A stretch of 64,000 nucleotides of DNA from an uncultured Lentisphaeria bacterium (GCA_949287225.1 CASEFP010000226.1:1-64000), one strand, 5' to 3'. Positions 26,516 to 36,225 are shown, counted from the stretch's first letter. Notes: generated by a model not told the origin, from the sequence alone. A program made the numbers and translations.

Positions 26516-27280
26516 ATGAAACTGAAACTTTTTGTCCTGCTTTCCGCCGCGCTTCTGACGCCTCTTTTCTTTTCCTCGTGTTCCTCGAAGTCGGAGCCAC
26601 CCGAGGTTCTGGTGAAACAGTCGTTCGACAGCGCCATGGCGGGTGACTGGAAGAGCGCCGCCGATCTCGCGGAACGCGCCGTCGATCAGGAACCGTCCCA
26701 TGTCACAGCACTCCTTCTGCACGCGCTCGCGCTCAGCTACACAGACCGCCTCCAGAGTGCGATCGACGAAGCGCTGAAAGCCGCCAAACTTGCGCCGCGC
26801 AGTTTCACCGCGCAGTATCTGAAAGGCTATCTGCTTTATAAGAACCGCAATTACGACCAGTGCATCGAACCTTTGCGGATCGCCCGTTCCCTGCGCCCCT
26901 CCGACATGAACAGCGCAATCCTGCTGGCACAGGCCTCCCTGGAGCTTCGGAACACAACCGCGGCGGCCGGTTATTACAAAATTATCGCCCGCGACCGCAG
27001 ATTCTATTCGACGCCCGCGCCCTGGGTCGGGCTCGGAATGACCTTCCTGAAAACCAAGCCGACACTCGCACGTTCCTACTTTACGCTCGCCGAACGCCGC
27101 GCGCCCGACAATCCCCTGATCGCGCTGAATCTTGCCGTGGTCAACGATACCGGCCTGAAAAGCCCGATGAGCGCCGTGCCGTATTACAACAAGTTCCTGC
27201 TCCTGACACAGGACAAGGCGGGATTCGACGCGATGCGCGCAAAAGTGCAGAAGCGTGTGACGGAAATCGCCGCGCACTGA
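26516..27280 (+). CDS. TPR-repeat lipoprotein
   Basis: This 254-residue protein has a lipoprotein signal (LLTPLFFSSCSSK; Cys at ~22) and about five tetratricopeptide-like helical pairs from residue 35 onward, e.g. AMAGDWKSAADLAERAVDQE and AIDEALKAAKLAPRSFTAQY. TPRs are protein-binding scaffolds. It is placed directly before dnaG (25-base gap), with which it may be co-transcribed. Its function is unknown. The position near a pilus-ATPase gene suggests, without proving it, a PilF/PilW-like role. Confidence 0.8.
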   Translation: MKLKLFVLLSAALLTPLFFSSCSSKSEPPEVLVKQSFDSAMAGDWKSAADLAERAVDQEPSHVTALLLHALALSYTDRLQSAIDEALKAAKLAPRSFTAQYLKGYLLYKNRNYDQCIEPLRIARSLRPSDMNSAILLAQASLELRNTTAAAGYYKIIARDRRFYSTPAPWVGLGMTFLKTKPTLARSYFTLAERRAPDNPLIALNLAVVNDTGLKSPMSAVPYYNKFLLLTQDKAGFDAMRAKVQKRVTEIAAH

Positions 27281-27305
27281 CCAGCTCCCGATACGAGGCT
27301 CCGAC

Positions 27306-29267
27306 GTGGGCAGATACATTCCAGACCAGGTCATCGACGAAATCGCCGCGCGCGCCGACATTGTCGAAGTCGTGCAGAGCTATGTGCCAGGACTCCAGCA
27401 TGCCGGATCGCGATGGAAGGCATGCTGTCCGTTTCATCAGGAGAAAACGCCGTCCTTCATCGTGAATCCCGCCTCGAACACCTTTCACTGCTTCGGCTGC
27501 GGCAAGGGGGGAAACGTATTCAAATTCGTGATGATGATCGAGAACCTCCAGTTTCCCGATGCTGCGCAGATGCTCGCGCGCAAATACAATGTCATCATTC
27601 CCGAACCTGAACACCGCCATTTCGACAAAAAGGAAAAGGAGGCCGCGCAGGCCGCTTACAACCTGCGCGAACGTGTGTTTCTGCTGCATGAGAAACTTGC
27701 TTCGTGGTACCGGACGAATCTGGTGAACGGCTATGCCGCGAAAGCCGCCGAATACTTCAAAACCCGCCGCATGGACCCGGTTTTCGCAGAACGCTTCATG
27801 ATCGGTGCGGCTCCTGATCTCTGGGACGGCATGATCCAGTGGGCAACACGGGAAGGCTTCACGATCGAGGAGATGAAGGAGGCACGCCTCGTTTCTGAAA
27901 GCAGACAGACACCTGGAAAGTTCTTCGACTTTTTCCGCAACCGGCTCATTTTTCCGATCTGGAACGAGCAGGGCAGAGTCGTCGGTTTCAGCGCGCGCCA
28001 GATCGACCCCGCACAGGGCGGCGGGAAATATGTCAACAGCAGCGAGAGTGTCATCTTCAAAAAGAGCCGGATTCTGTACGGCTTGAACTTCGCACGGCAG
28101 GAGATCGCGAAGAAGGGATTTGCTGTCATCTGCGAGGGGCAGATGGACGTCATCGCAATGCACAGTGCGGGCTGTGCCAACGCCGTGGCGGCGCAGGGAA
28201 CCGCATTCGGCAACGATCAGGCGATGATTCTGCACCGCTACACGGAGAATATCACGCTTGCGCTGGACTCGGACAGCGCGGGCGTCAGCGCGATTCTCAA
28301 GGACGCCGCGATTCTCCTTCCGCTCGGATTCAATCTCAAAGTCGCGCGTTTTCCCGGCGGGAAAGATCCCGACGAACTGCTCAAAAACGCCGGAGCGGAG
28401 GCGGTCAGAAAGGCGATTGACGATGCGGAGGATTTCTTCGCGTTTCTGCTGGCGAAGGAATCCGAAAATCAGGATCTCGCACAGCCCGCGGTAAAGACGA
28501 AAATCGCGCAGAAGCTTCTGAAATTCATCATGCTTCCGGACAGCGAGGTGACGCGCGATTCCTATATCCAGTGGCTTGCCGGCAAACTCTCCCTCCACAC
28601 GGACGCGATGCTAGCCGAAGTGCATCGTCTCTCCGCAAAGGAGGCACACCGGAACCGTTTCCAGCGGGAAACGCGCGGCCAGGAAAAAAACGGGGAACAA
28701 TCCCCGAAACCGGAACAGCTTCCGGAATCCGTCGCCAATCCAATTCTAGCCAAAGCGCTTGCAGAGCTTCTGGAGGTGATCTTAAGCAATGAGGAGTCCG
28801 CCGACATGGTGAAAGCCGATCTGCCTCCGGAGATGCTCGACAACGGGCCGTTCGCCGTGGCCGTTGAAACGGTGATCCAGGCACGCATGAACGACGAATG
28901 GGCGGACGCTCCTGCAATGATTACACGCCGTCTGCTGGAATGCGAATTCGACTGCGGTCCGTTGAGCGCCCTTCTTGCAGCGGAACCGGAAAAGCATTCC
29001 CGTTCCTATTGCCTGAAAACGGTCCGGGACTGCCTGAAGCGCATCCGGATTCTTTTCTTTGAAAAGCAGCTGGCCGATCTGAAGAAGAACTTCAGCGCCA
29101 TGCCGCGCGGCCCGGAACGCGACGAAGTGTTGAAAAAGACCGTCGAACTGACACGGGAACTCAATATGCTCAACCATCCGCAGCGCAGGGAAACGGCAAA
29201 ACCGGTAAAGCGTTATCTCCTTCCGGAGGATTCCGGAGGATCCATTCCCGGAGGGAATTATGAGTGA
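27306..29267 (+). CDS. dnaG: DNA primase
   Basis: DnaG makes RNA primers for replication. The 653-residue product has the CHC2 zinc finger (C41, H44, C62, C65 in CCPFHQEKTPSF and HCFGCGKGGNVF), the primase core (RRMDPVFAERFMIGAAPD, GRVVGFSARQID, KYVNSSES), the TOPRIM domain (VICEGQMDVIAMHSAG, LALDSDSAG) with its acidic metal ligands, and a C-terminal DnaB-interaction region. The GTG start at 27306 has GAGG eight bases upstream. The last eight bases overlap the start of the fused PilT gene, so the two are translationally linked. Confidence 0.96.
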   Translation: MGRYIPDQVIDEIAARADIVEVVQSYVPGLQHAGSRWKACCPFHQEKTPSFIVNPASNTFHCFGCGKGGNVFKFVMMIENLQFPDAAQMLARKYNVIIPEPEHRHFDKKEKEAAQAAYNLRERVFLLHEKLASWYRTNLVNGYAAKAAEYFKTRRMDPVFAERFMIGAAPDLWDGMIQWATREGFTIEEMKEARLVSESRQTPGKFFDFFRNRLIFPIWNEQGRVVGFSARQIDPAQGGGKYVNSSESVIFKKSRILYGLNFARQEIAKKGFAVICEGQMDVIAMHSAGCANAVAAQGTAFGNDQAMILHRYTENITLALDSDSAGVSAILKDAAILLPLGFNLKVARFPGGKDPDELLKNAGAEAVRKAIDDAEDFFAFLLAKESENQDLAQPAVKTKIAQKLLKFIMLPDSEVTRDSYIQWLAGKLSLHTDAMLAEVHRLSAKEAHRNRFQRETRGQEKNGEQSPKPEQLPESVANPILAKALAELLEVILSNEESADMVKADLPPEMLDNGPFAVAVETVIQARMNDEWADAPAMITRRLLECEFDCGPLSALLAAEPEKHSRSYCLKTVRDCLKRIRILFFEKQLADLKKNFSAMPRGPERDEVLKKTVELTRELNMLNHPQRRETAKPVKRYLLPEDSGGSIPGGNYE

Positions 29268-31434
29268 CTTGAATGAACTTCTGCGTCATGCCGCCGCCAG
29301 CGGCGCATCGGATCTCTTTGTTACGGCGGGGAAGACGCCCGCATTCCGGAAAAAGGGCAGGATCGAACGCGAAAACCGTCCCCCTGTTGCAGCTGAGGAT
29401 GTGGACGCGTTCCGAATCTCGGTGATCGGAACGGACGGTGAAGCGCTCTATCAGGCGCGCGCCGGATTTGACGCTTCCTTCTCACTCTCCCCGGACGAAC
29501 GTTTCCGCATCAACTTTTTTCCGTCCGCGGCAGGTCCGACCTTCGCCGCGCGCCCGCTGAAACCTGGAGGAGAACTGACCTTCGAACGTCTGAAACTCCC
29601 GGCGGCGGCGCTTTCGGCCCTCTGTGACATGCCGCGGGGCATGATCTTCATCACCGGTTCCACCGGAAGCGGGAAATCCAGCACGCTGGGCGCGATGATC
29701 AATTACATCAACCGGAACAGTTGCAGGCACATTCTGACGATCGAGGATCCGATTGAATTTCTGCATGAGGACGCACACTCGCTCATCACCCAGCGGGAGG
29801 TGTCATCGGAAACAGGCGCTTTTGCCGAAGCGCTGCGAAACGCCCTGCGGGAAAATCCCGACGTGATCGTGATCGGCGAAATGCGCGACTCTGAAACCAT
29901 GCGCACGGCACTCAGCGCGGCACTGACCGGACACCTTGTCATCAGCACACTGCATACCACGGACACGGTTCAGGCGGCAGAACGCATCCTCAACCTTCTT
30001 CCTGACGGAGACCGTGAACAGGCCGCGCAGGACATCGCACTTGCCGTGAACGGGATTATTGCGCAGCGCATTCTTCCGCGTGCAGGAACAAACGGAATGC
30101 TTCCCGCCGTCGAACTCCTGCCCGGAACCCCGACGGTCAAAAAACTGATCGCCGAACGTGACTTCAATTCGCTGGAGACCCTGCTGAAGCACAGCAGCGA
30201 TGCCGGAATGGTCTCCTTCACAAGGGATTTCTTCCGCCTCTACCGCGCCGGGCGGATCACGCTGGAAACCGCGCGCGGCGCTCTTGACAATCCCGATGAA
30301 TTCGATCTTCTCGTCAAAGGCATGGAAACAGGAAGCGATACCTTCCGGAACTATTACGGCATAGGCAGTGACATGGATTCCATCGACATGCAGCGCCTGT
30401 TCCGCGCCACTGTGAAAAACGGTGCAAGCGACCTGATCCTTTCCAGCGGCGCAAGTCCGGTTCTGCGGATCAACGGCAAGCTGACCGCGCTTGATCTTCC
30501 GCAACTGTCTCCGCCGGACATCCAGCGCCTTCTTTTCAGCATCATCGGCAAGCACCAGCGCGTCCTTCTGGAAGAGAAGCGGGAACTGGATTTTTCAATG
30601 GCGGTCCGCCTTTCGGATCTTCCCGGACAGTCGGAAGATCATCCGTTCCGGTTCCGGATCAACGCCTTTTATCAGCGGGGAAGTCTCGGGCTCGTGGCGC
30701 GCAGTGTCGCAACCTCGGTTTCGAGTCCCGAGGCATTGTCCATTCCGCAGGTCATGGTCGATCTCACGGAAAAACAGCAGGGACTGATCCTGGTGACCGG
30801 CCCCACCGGAAGCGGGAAATCCACGACGCTTGCAAGCCTGATCGACCATATCAACCGGACCCGGGCGGCGCATATCATCACGATCGAGGATCCGATTGAA
30901 TTCGTCCACCGGAACATCAATTCGATCGTGGAACAGCGCGAAGTGCATTCAGATACGCTCGGATTCGCCACTGCGCTCAAATATGTGCTGCGGCAGGACC
31001 CTGACGTCATTCTTCTCGGTGAGATGCGCGATACCGAAACGATTTCCGCCGCGCTGACCGCCGCGGAGACCGGCCACCTTGTCTTCGCCACGATTCACAC
31101 CAACAGTGCGCCGCAGACCGTCGACCGCATCATTGATTCCTTTCCTGCCGCCCAGCAGAACCAGATCCGCCTCCAGCTTGCGGGCGTGGTGCTCGGCGTG
31201 ATCTCGCAGCGTCTCCTCTCAAAAGTCGACGGGAGCGGACGGATTCCGGCGTTTGAAATCATGGTCGGGACGCCTCCCGTCCGCGCACTCATCCGCGAAA
31301 ACAAAACCTATCAGCTTCCGTCCGTCCTCGAAACCGGAATGAAGGACGGCATGATCACCATGGAACGGGCGCTCTCCGATCTCTACAAACAGAATCTGAT
31401 TTCCTGGGAGGAGATGTCCACCTATCTTCCCTGA
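29260..31434 (+). CDS. tandem fusion of two PilT/PilU-type pilus retraction ATPases
   Basis: This 724-residue protein contains two complete PilT-like units where the family normally has one of about 350-370 residues. Unit 1 (~1-345): GASDLFVTAGKTPAFRKKG, Walker A ITGSTGSGKSST (~131), EDPIEF, VIVIGEMRDSETM, STLHTTD. Unit 2 (~380-724): GASDLILSSGASPVLRINGK, Walker A VTGPTGSGKSTT (~513), EDPIEFVH, VILLGEMRDTETI, ATIHTNSAPQT, and the PilT signature region VRALIRENKTYQL. The matching region in unit 1 (VKKLIAERDFNSL) is degenerate. PilT hexamers power type IV pilus disassembly; PilU assists PilT. GGAGG precedes the ATG. The junction has no stop or frameshift. Confidence 0.93.
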   Translation: MSDLNELLRHAAASGASDLFVTAGKTPAFRKKGRIERENRPPVAAEDVDAFRISVIGTDGEALYQARAGFDASFSLSPDERFRINFFPSAAGPTFAARPLKPGGELTFERLKLPAAALSALCDMPRGMIFITGSTGSGKSSTLGAMINYINRNSCRHILTIEDPIEFLHEDAHSLITQREVSSETGAFAEALRNALRENPDVIVIGEMRDSETMRTALSAALTGHLVISTLHTTDTVQAAERILNLLPDGDREQAAQDIALAVNGIIAQRILPRAGTNGMLPAVELLPGTPTVKKLIAERDFNSLETLLKHSSDAGMVSFTRDFFRLYRAGRITLETARGALDNPDEFDLLVKGMETGSDTFRNYYGIGSDMDSIDMQRLFRATVKNGASDLILSSGASPVLRINGKLTALDLPQLSPPDIQRLLFSIIGKHQRVLLEEKRELDFSMAVRLSDLPGQSEDHPFRFRINAFYQRGSLGLVARSVATSVSSPEALSIPQVMVDLTEKQQGLILVTGPTGSGKSTTLASLIDHINRTRAAHIITIEDPIEFVHRNINSIVEQREVHSDTLGFATALKYVLRQDPDVILLGEMRDTETISAALTAAETGHLVFATIHTNSAPQTVDRIIDSFPAAQQNQIRLQLAGVVLGVISQRLLSKVDGSGRIPAFEIMVGTPPVRALIRENKTYQLPSVLETGMKDGMITMERALSDLYKQNLISWEEMSTYLP

Positions 31435-31454
31435 AACGGGAGGCAGGCCGTGCG

Positions 31455-32171
31455 TTAGCGGGAATCCGCCTGAGATTCGTGCCCCTGCCCGGGAAGGACC
31501 GCGCCGGCACTGACGATCAGGCGCATCGCGTCGGCTACGGACATGTCGAGAAATGTGCAGCGCTCCCTCGGAATCAGGAGCAGAAAACCGCTGGTCGGGT
31601 TCGGCGTCGTCGGCATGAAAACGCTCACGACATTCCTGCCGAGTTTCTCCGTCACTTCAAAGGGCTCCGTGTTTTCATTGGTCATAAACCCGATCGCATA
31701 CGAGCCCGGACACGGATATTCGAACATCACGACTTTGCTGAACATGCTGCCGCCGCCCGAACTCCAGAGCGCATCGCCGATCTGCTTGCAGGTCGAGTAG
31801 ATGAAATTGATGATCGGCAGACGCAGCAGAATTTTCTGCGCGAGCCGGATCAGGCGGCTGCCCAGCGTCATCCGTGTCAGCTGCCCGATCAGAATCAGGA
31901 TTACGACAATCGCGATCAGGGAGAGGAGACGAATCCCCTGCTGCACCCAGAACGAGCCGATCTCGTTCTGAAAGAGATGAAGCTGTTTCATGAACGCCAG
32001 CGCCCAGGTCGTCAGAAGATTGTAGACGAACCAGGCGAACCAGAGCGTCACGAAAATCGGCACCACGACAAACAGCCCCGTGATAAGCAGCCCCTTCGTC
32101 TGTGAGAAAACAAAACGCCTGCTTCGCCGCGCAGCAAGAGCCAGATACAGATTAAGCCGGTGTCTCCGCAT
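31455..32171 (-). CDS. DUF502 family membrane protein
   Basis: This 238-residue protein has two strong membrane helices (GLLITGLFVVVPIFVTLWFA and LLSLIAIVVILILIGQLTR) and the family blocks LPIINFIYSTCKQIGDAL, VVMFEYPCPGSYAIGFMT and VFMPTTPNPTSGFLLLIPRE. DUF502 proteins are widespread inner-membrane proteins without an assigned function (relatives include plant COV proteins). The ATG at 32171 follows AGGAG by six bases; an ATG at 32186 is less well placed. The start overlaps the end of the CorC-like gene by 20 bases. It is the last gene of the long minus-strand run. Confidence 0.85.
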   Translation of the reverse strand: MRRHRLNLYLALAARRSRRFVFSQTKGLLITGLFVVVPIFVTLWFAWFVYNLLTTWALAFMKQLHLFQNEIGSFWVQQGIRLLSLIAIVVILILIGQLTRMTLGSRLIRLAQKILLRLPIINFIYSTCKQIGDALWSSGGGSMFSKVVMFEYPCPGSYAIGFMTNENTEPFEVTEKLGRNVVSVFMPTTPNPTSGFLLLIPRERCTFLDMSVADAMRLIVSAGAVLPGQGHESQADSR

Positions 32172-33444
32172 TGTCTTCTCCTCCATACATCAGTTTCAGC
32201 TGAAGAATCTTCCGTTTATCCGCCTTCAGGACAAGCGCGGAAAGCTGATTGTCCGGGAAATGGAAGGTCTCCCCCTCCTCCGGAATTCTCCCGAGTTCGT
32301 AGCAGATGTAGCCGCCGATGGTGTCAGCGTCCTCGGTGTCGGGGATTTCCGTATCCATGATCTCGTTGACATCGGAGATCATCGTCCGAGCCTCGAGCAC
32401 GACGGAACCGTCGGGCATCAGCTGCGGGCGGGTCTTCTCCTCCTCCTCGTTGTCATACTCGTCCTGCACGTCGCCGACAATCTCCTCGATGATGTCCTCG
32501 AACGTGATGATCCCGGAGGTGCCGCCGTATTCGTCGATGATGACGGCGAAATGATTGTGCTTGCGCTTGAACTCCTCCAGCAACTCGCCGACCTCCTTGG
32601 ATTCGGGAATGAAAATCGGTTTGTGCGAGAGCTGTTCGAGCGATTTCCCGGCAATCTTCCGGTCGTCGATGAAGTCCTTTGCGTAAATGATGCCCCGGAT
32701 CTCGTCCACCGTCCGCCCGTAAACCGGAATCCGGCTGTGCCCGGTTTCGATGAACATTTTCTTCGCCTCCTCGATCGAGGCCGACGCGGGAAGTGCGGAG
32801 AGATCAACGCGCGGGGTCATGATCTCGCGGACAGACATGTCGCCGAGATCAAGAATCCCTTTGATCATCCGCTTTTCCTCCTCCTCGAGATCATCGTTCT
32901 CGTTGTCGCCGTAATTTTCCACGACGGAGAGAATCTCATCCTCCATGCTGACCTTCTGTTCCGGCGCCTCCTCGTCGCGCCAGTCGTCGGCATTCTGCTT
33001 GAGCCGCCGCGCCAGCAGCGTGAAGGGTAGAAGAACCGTATCGGCAAGGAGCGAGACAAACGGAAGCGTCGTCTTCAGGATGAACGTGTCGTAGCGATAG
33101 GTCACAAGACGCGAAATGATCTCGCCCAGATACCAGGAACAGACGATCGCCGCGATGATGATGAGCACACGCCACGGCTGAATCTCCTGCCCGAACCGCA
33201 TCAGCAGCACGGAATAGGAGAGCATTCCCATCAGGGAAGAAAGCATGAACAGCAGCAGTTTGAAAACACTCCGGATAGAGTCGGAACGTTCCATCCATGC
33301 ACTTAGCTTCTCGGCCAGTTCCGGTTTTGTCGCCTCCAGTTTCATGATCTGTCCGCCGGAAAGACGGTCGAACGCCTCAAAGGCGCAGAAGATCATCAGA
33401 AACAGAATAAAACTTCCAGTCAGCACTTCCAGTTCGAACAGCAT
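32152..33444 (-). CDS. CorC/HlyC-type CBS-domain membrane protein
   Basis: This 430-residue protein has an N-terminal DUF21-type membrane region with about four helices, then a CBS pair beginning DMSVREIMTPRVDLSALPAS and continuing FIETGHSRIPVYGRTVDEI, then EYGGTSGIITFEDIIEEIVG, then a CorC/HlyC C-terminal domain (DTIGGYICYELGRIPEEGE). The family is linked to magnesium and cobalt homeostasis; CBS domains bind adenine nucleotides. It directly abuts ybeY (shared base at 33444), the same association as ybeY-ybeX in Proteobacteria. The membrane-bearing form differs from the soluble E. coli YbeX. Confidence 0.88.
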   Translation of the reverse strand: MLFELEVLTGSFILFLMIFCAFEAFDRLSGGQIMKLEATKPELAEKLSAWMERSDSIRSVFKLLLFMLSSLMGMLSYSVLLMRFGQEIQPWRVLIIIAAIVCSWYLGEIISRLVTYRYDTFILKTTLPFVSLLADTVLLPFTLLARRLKQNADDWRDEEAPEQKVSMEDEILSVVENYGDNENDDLEEEEKRMIKGILDLGDMSVREIMTPRVDLSALPASASIEEAKKMFIETGHSRIPVYGRTVDEIRGIIYAKDFIDDRKIAGKSLEQLSHKPIFIPESKEVGELLEEFKRKHNHFAVIIDEYGGTSGIITFEDIIEEIVGDVQDEYDNEEEEKTRPQLMPDGSVVLEARTMISDVNEIMDTEIPDTEDADTIGGYICYELGRIPEEGETFHFPDNQLSALVLKADKRKILQLKLMYGGEDNAETPA

Positions 33445-33956
33445 TATCTTGTATTCTCTCCCGTCAGAACAGGTTCCGGAAAGATGTCTCCGAATGAAAA
33501 CAGCTTTTCCAGTTCGTTCATTGTTTGTTGTTCCCTTCGCCTCATTTTCCTCTTGAGTTCGGGTTTCAGGTCGTCCTCTCCGGAAGCATGGAGCAATCCG
33601 TGCGCCAGATACAGCACCACCTCGCGCGCATAGGGAAGCGAGCGTTTTTCCGCCTCGCGGCGCGCAACCGCCGGACAGATGATGATCTCCACATCGACCG
33701 CCTCCTCCGCGCTGTCGTCCGGCAGAGCGCTTTTCGACTCGCGGTAGTCGAAGCAGATCACATCCGTCGGGCCGCTGTGTCCGACAAACGCCTCGTTGAT
33801 TTCCGCCATCTCCTCTTCGGAGACGAAATTCAGCGAGAGACCGTCTGCGATCCGGCTTCCGGCAATTTCCGCGGCCTTCTCAGCGAGTTTTCTCAGATGT
33901 TTCAGCGCCGGACGCGGAAAGGTCTTTTCCGCTCTCCACGAACAGGTCGTCCTCAT
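33444..33956 (-). CDS. ybeY: endoribonuclease/rRNA maturation factor YbeY, with an altered third metal ligand
   Basis: YbeY is a metalloprotein acting in 16S rRNA 3'-end maturation and 70S quality control. The 170-residue product has LNFVSEEEMAEINEAFVGH and GPTDVICFDY, then the metal motif LAHGLLHASGEDDL. Canonical YbeY has H-x3-H-x5-H; here the third His is Asp (H, H, D). I believe some other YbeY proteins also have GYDD here, so function may be kept. The start is unusual: ATG 33956 lies inside pgpH, giving a 77-base overlap; AAGGAAG is about nine bases upstream, and no later ATG, GTG or TTG gives a full domain. Confidence 0.87.
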   Translation of the reverse strand: MRTTCSWRAEKTFPRPALKHLRKLAEKAAEIAGSRIADGLSLNFVSEEEMAEINEAFVGHSGPTDVICFDYRESKSALPDDSAEEAVDVEIIICPAVARREAEKRSLPYAREVVLYLAHGLLHASGEDDLKPELKRKMRRREQQTMNELEKLFSFGDIFPEPVLTGENTR

Positions 33957-36225
33957 CCCTGGCTTCTTCCTTCGGATATGCTATGCGCCCGTGCATCATG
34001 GACGAAAGCGTTTTTACAAAACTTCTGCGGATGCCCGCAAGTTCCCTCATCGTCAAATTCGCGTCGTCGAGCTGTCCGTCGCGGATTTTCTTGCGGAAAA
34101 TTTCGCGCACCAGCGTCTCCACCGCGCCGGGCGTCGGCTTCTCCAGACTGCGCGACGCCGCCTCGCAGCAGTCCGCCAGCATGATCAGGACAATCTCTTT
34201 CTCCGACGGAAGCGGACCCTGATAGCGGAACTCATTTTCACCGACGTTATGCTCGCCGTGCATCTCCTGCGCGCGCTTGTAGAAATAGAGGATCAGATCC
34301 GTGCCGTGATGCTGCAGGATCGTATCGCGGATGATCTTCTTGAGCTTGTATTTGCGTGCGAGCTCCAGCCCGTATTTCACATGGTTCAGGATAATCAGCG
34401 CGCTCATCGACGGATTCAGTTCCTTGTGCATGTCCGCGCCGGGACTGTTCTCGATGAAATAGTCGGGCTGGGAAAGTTTTCCAACATCATGGAAGAGCGC
34501 GCAGACACGCGCCTTGACGTGATTGAGCCCGACCTCCTGCGCGGCCTGCTCGGCAAGCGTCGAGACCATCAGACTGTGGTGATAGGTTCCCGGTGCCTCG
34601 AACTGAAGACGCTTGAGGAGGGGATGATTGAAATCGCTGTAAATCAGGAGCGACATCGTCGTGCTGACGTCAAACAGAAATTCGATCACAAACAAAGCCA
34701 GCTGTGCGAGAATCGCCGTCAAAAGCCCCGTGAAAAGCGGAAAGACCAGCAGCCAGAAACAGAGTTTCACCCCTTCCAGGTCCTGCCAGAGGAACGTGCC
34801 ATTGAGATCGGTATCCTTCCACAGGAAGATGAACGAGACGATCAGTGTGGAAATCATCGTCCCGAGGAAAGCGCGGACGAAGAAATTCCGGTAGTTCGTC
34901 GCGTAGCGGACCACGAACCCGGCGCCGCCGTTGACGATCAGTCCCGTCACCATCATCTGGAAGGGATTGTTCATCTGGAGCGCGGCAATCGTCGTCACCA
35001 GCAGTCCGACGAACAGCGCCGCGCGGATGCCGTAAATCACTGAAACAATAATCGCCGAAAATCCCAGCGGAAGCGCAAAATAGGTGACATTGGGAGAGAT
35101 GCTGTACTGTTCGCTGATGATTTTGAACAGGTCGAGAAATACCCTGTTCAGAAGAATCGAAGCGATTGTAATCAGCCCCAGCAGCCAGATTGTCCGGTTG
35201 CTGTGCGCGATTTCCGGATGGACATGGGAGATGTAGATGCCAGTGAAGATGATGATCGCAAGACACAGGAAAATGTTTTCCAGAATCACGCGGAAGGGAC
35301 CGGTCTGCGCCTGAGTGGCCCTGCGCTCCTTGTTGTAGGCCTCCAGAATCATCAGATCCTTCTCGGTCACAACGCTTTTCTTTTCGAGAATCGGCTGCCC
35401 CTTGTGGATTTTGAACATGACCGGGCGCACCATATTGCCCATCTCCTCCTTTTTCGCCTCGGTAAATTCAGGGTCGTAGACGAGATTGCCGTTGCCGATC
35501 AGCGCGGAAAGCGTTGTTTCAATCGCACCGAGAATCGCCTCCTTTTCGGGATCGCTGTAATATTCCAGCGTGGCGTTGACAACCGACTGAGCGGCCTCCC
35601 GCGGCGTCATGACCTCCCGCATCGGCACACTGTCGCGCTGACGCTTGTACACGTCGATGATCCGGATATGCTTGTCCCATGTCAGACTGCCTTTCTGCGC
35701 GCTGCTGATGATGCCGTTGTTCAGGGCATTCTCGAAAAGAGACTGCATTTTTTTCATCTGGACAGGATTGTCCGCAATCTGCAGGAGACAATCCACGGTA
35801 TTTTTCTTGAGCTTGGCAACCCGTTCCGCAATGGCATTTCCCGGCGCGGGCAGGAAACGTGTGCCCTTGCTTTCGGCGGCGCCGCGCTTGTGCAGCTCGG
35901 CAAAGAACTCCTGAAACCGCTCCAGAATCCGTGAGGAGGCTTCCGGCTGAATCTTGAAATAATAGGGAGCCTGGGACATCACTTTGTCACGGAGCGCTCT
36001 GGTTTTCATTTTGTCTTCCCCGGAAAAATCAAATTCGGAGAAAATCGTATAGGGGGAATATTGTCCCGCAACAAAATGGATGTCAGGCCCGTTCTCCGGA
36101 ATGATCATCACGAGCAGGGAAACACCGAGCAGCATCAGGAGCATCAGGACAAGCACGAATTTGGAGTGCTCCAGCATTTCACCGAAGGAAGAGAACTTTT
36201 CCGCGGTTTTATTCGTCTGCGCCAT
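33880..36225 (-). CDS. pgpH: 7TM-HD phosphohydrolase, PgpH-like (predicted c-di-AMP phosphodiesterase)
   Basis: This 781-residue protein has one N-terminal helix, an extracytoplasmic 7TMR-HDED region (~45-300), seven membrane helices (~310-530) and a cytoplasmic HD domain (~545-740). HD-domain motifs: TYHHSLMVSTLAEQAA, ALFHDVGKLSQPDYF, ILNHVKYGLELA, ILQHHGTDLI and LMLADCCEAASRSL. In Listeria, PgpH hydrolyses c-di-AMP, controlling potassium and osmolyte balance; I infer the same. GGAGGGG is six bases before ATG 36225; longer in-frame starts lack this. It overlaps phoH upstream by 17 bases and ybeY downstream by 77. A c-di-AMP cyclase is not in the window. Confidence 0.9.
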   Translation of the reverse strand: MAQTNKTAEKFSSFGEMLEHSKFVLVLMLLMLLGVSLLVMIIPENGPDIHFVAGQYSPYTIFSEFDFSGEDKMKTRALRDKVMSQAPYYFKIQPEASSRILERFQEFFAELHKRGAAESKGTRFLPAPGNAIAERVAKLKKNTVDCLLQIADNPVQMKKMQSLFENALNNGIISSAQKGSLTWDKHIRIIDVYKRQRDSVPMREVMTPREAAQSVVNATLEYYSDPEKEAILGAIETTLSALIGNGNLVYDPEFTEAKKEEMGNMVRPVMFKIHKGQPILEKKSVVTEKDLMILEAYNKERRATQAQTGPFRVILENIFLCLAIIIFTGIYISHVHPEIAHSNRTIWLLGLITIASILLNRVFLDLFKIISEQYSISPNVTYFALPLGFSAIIVSVIYGIRAALFVGLLVTTIAALQMNNPFQMMVTGLIVNGGAGFVVRYATNYRNFFVRAFLGTMISTLIVSFIFLWKDTDLNGTFLWQDLEGVKLCFWLLVFPLFTGLLTAILAQLALFVIEFLFDVSTTMSLLIYSDFNHPLLKRLQFEAPGTYHHSLMVSTLAEQAAQEVGLNHVKARVCALFHDVGKLSQPDYFIENSPGADMHKELNPSMSALIILNHVKYGLELARKYKLKKIIRDTILQHHGTDLILYFYKRAQEMHGEHNVGENEFRYQGPLPSEKEIVLIMLADCCEAASRSLEKPTPGAVETLVREIFRKKIRDGQLDDANLTMRELAGIRRSFVKTLSSMMHGRIAYPKEEARDEDDLFVESGKDLSASGAETSEKTR

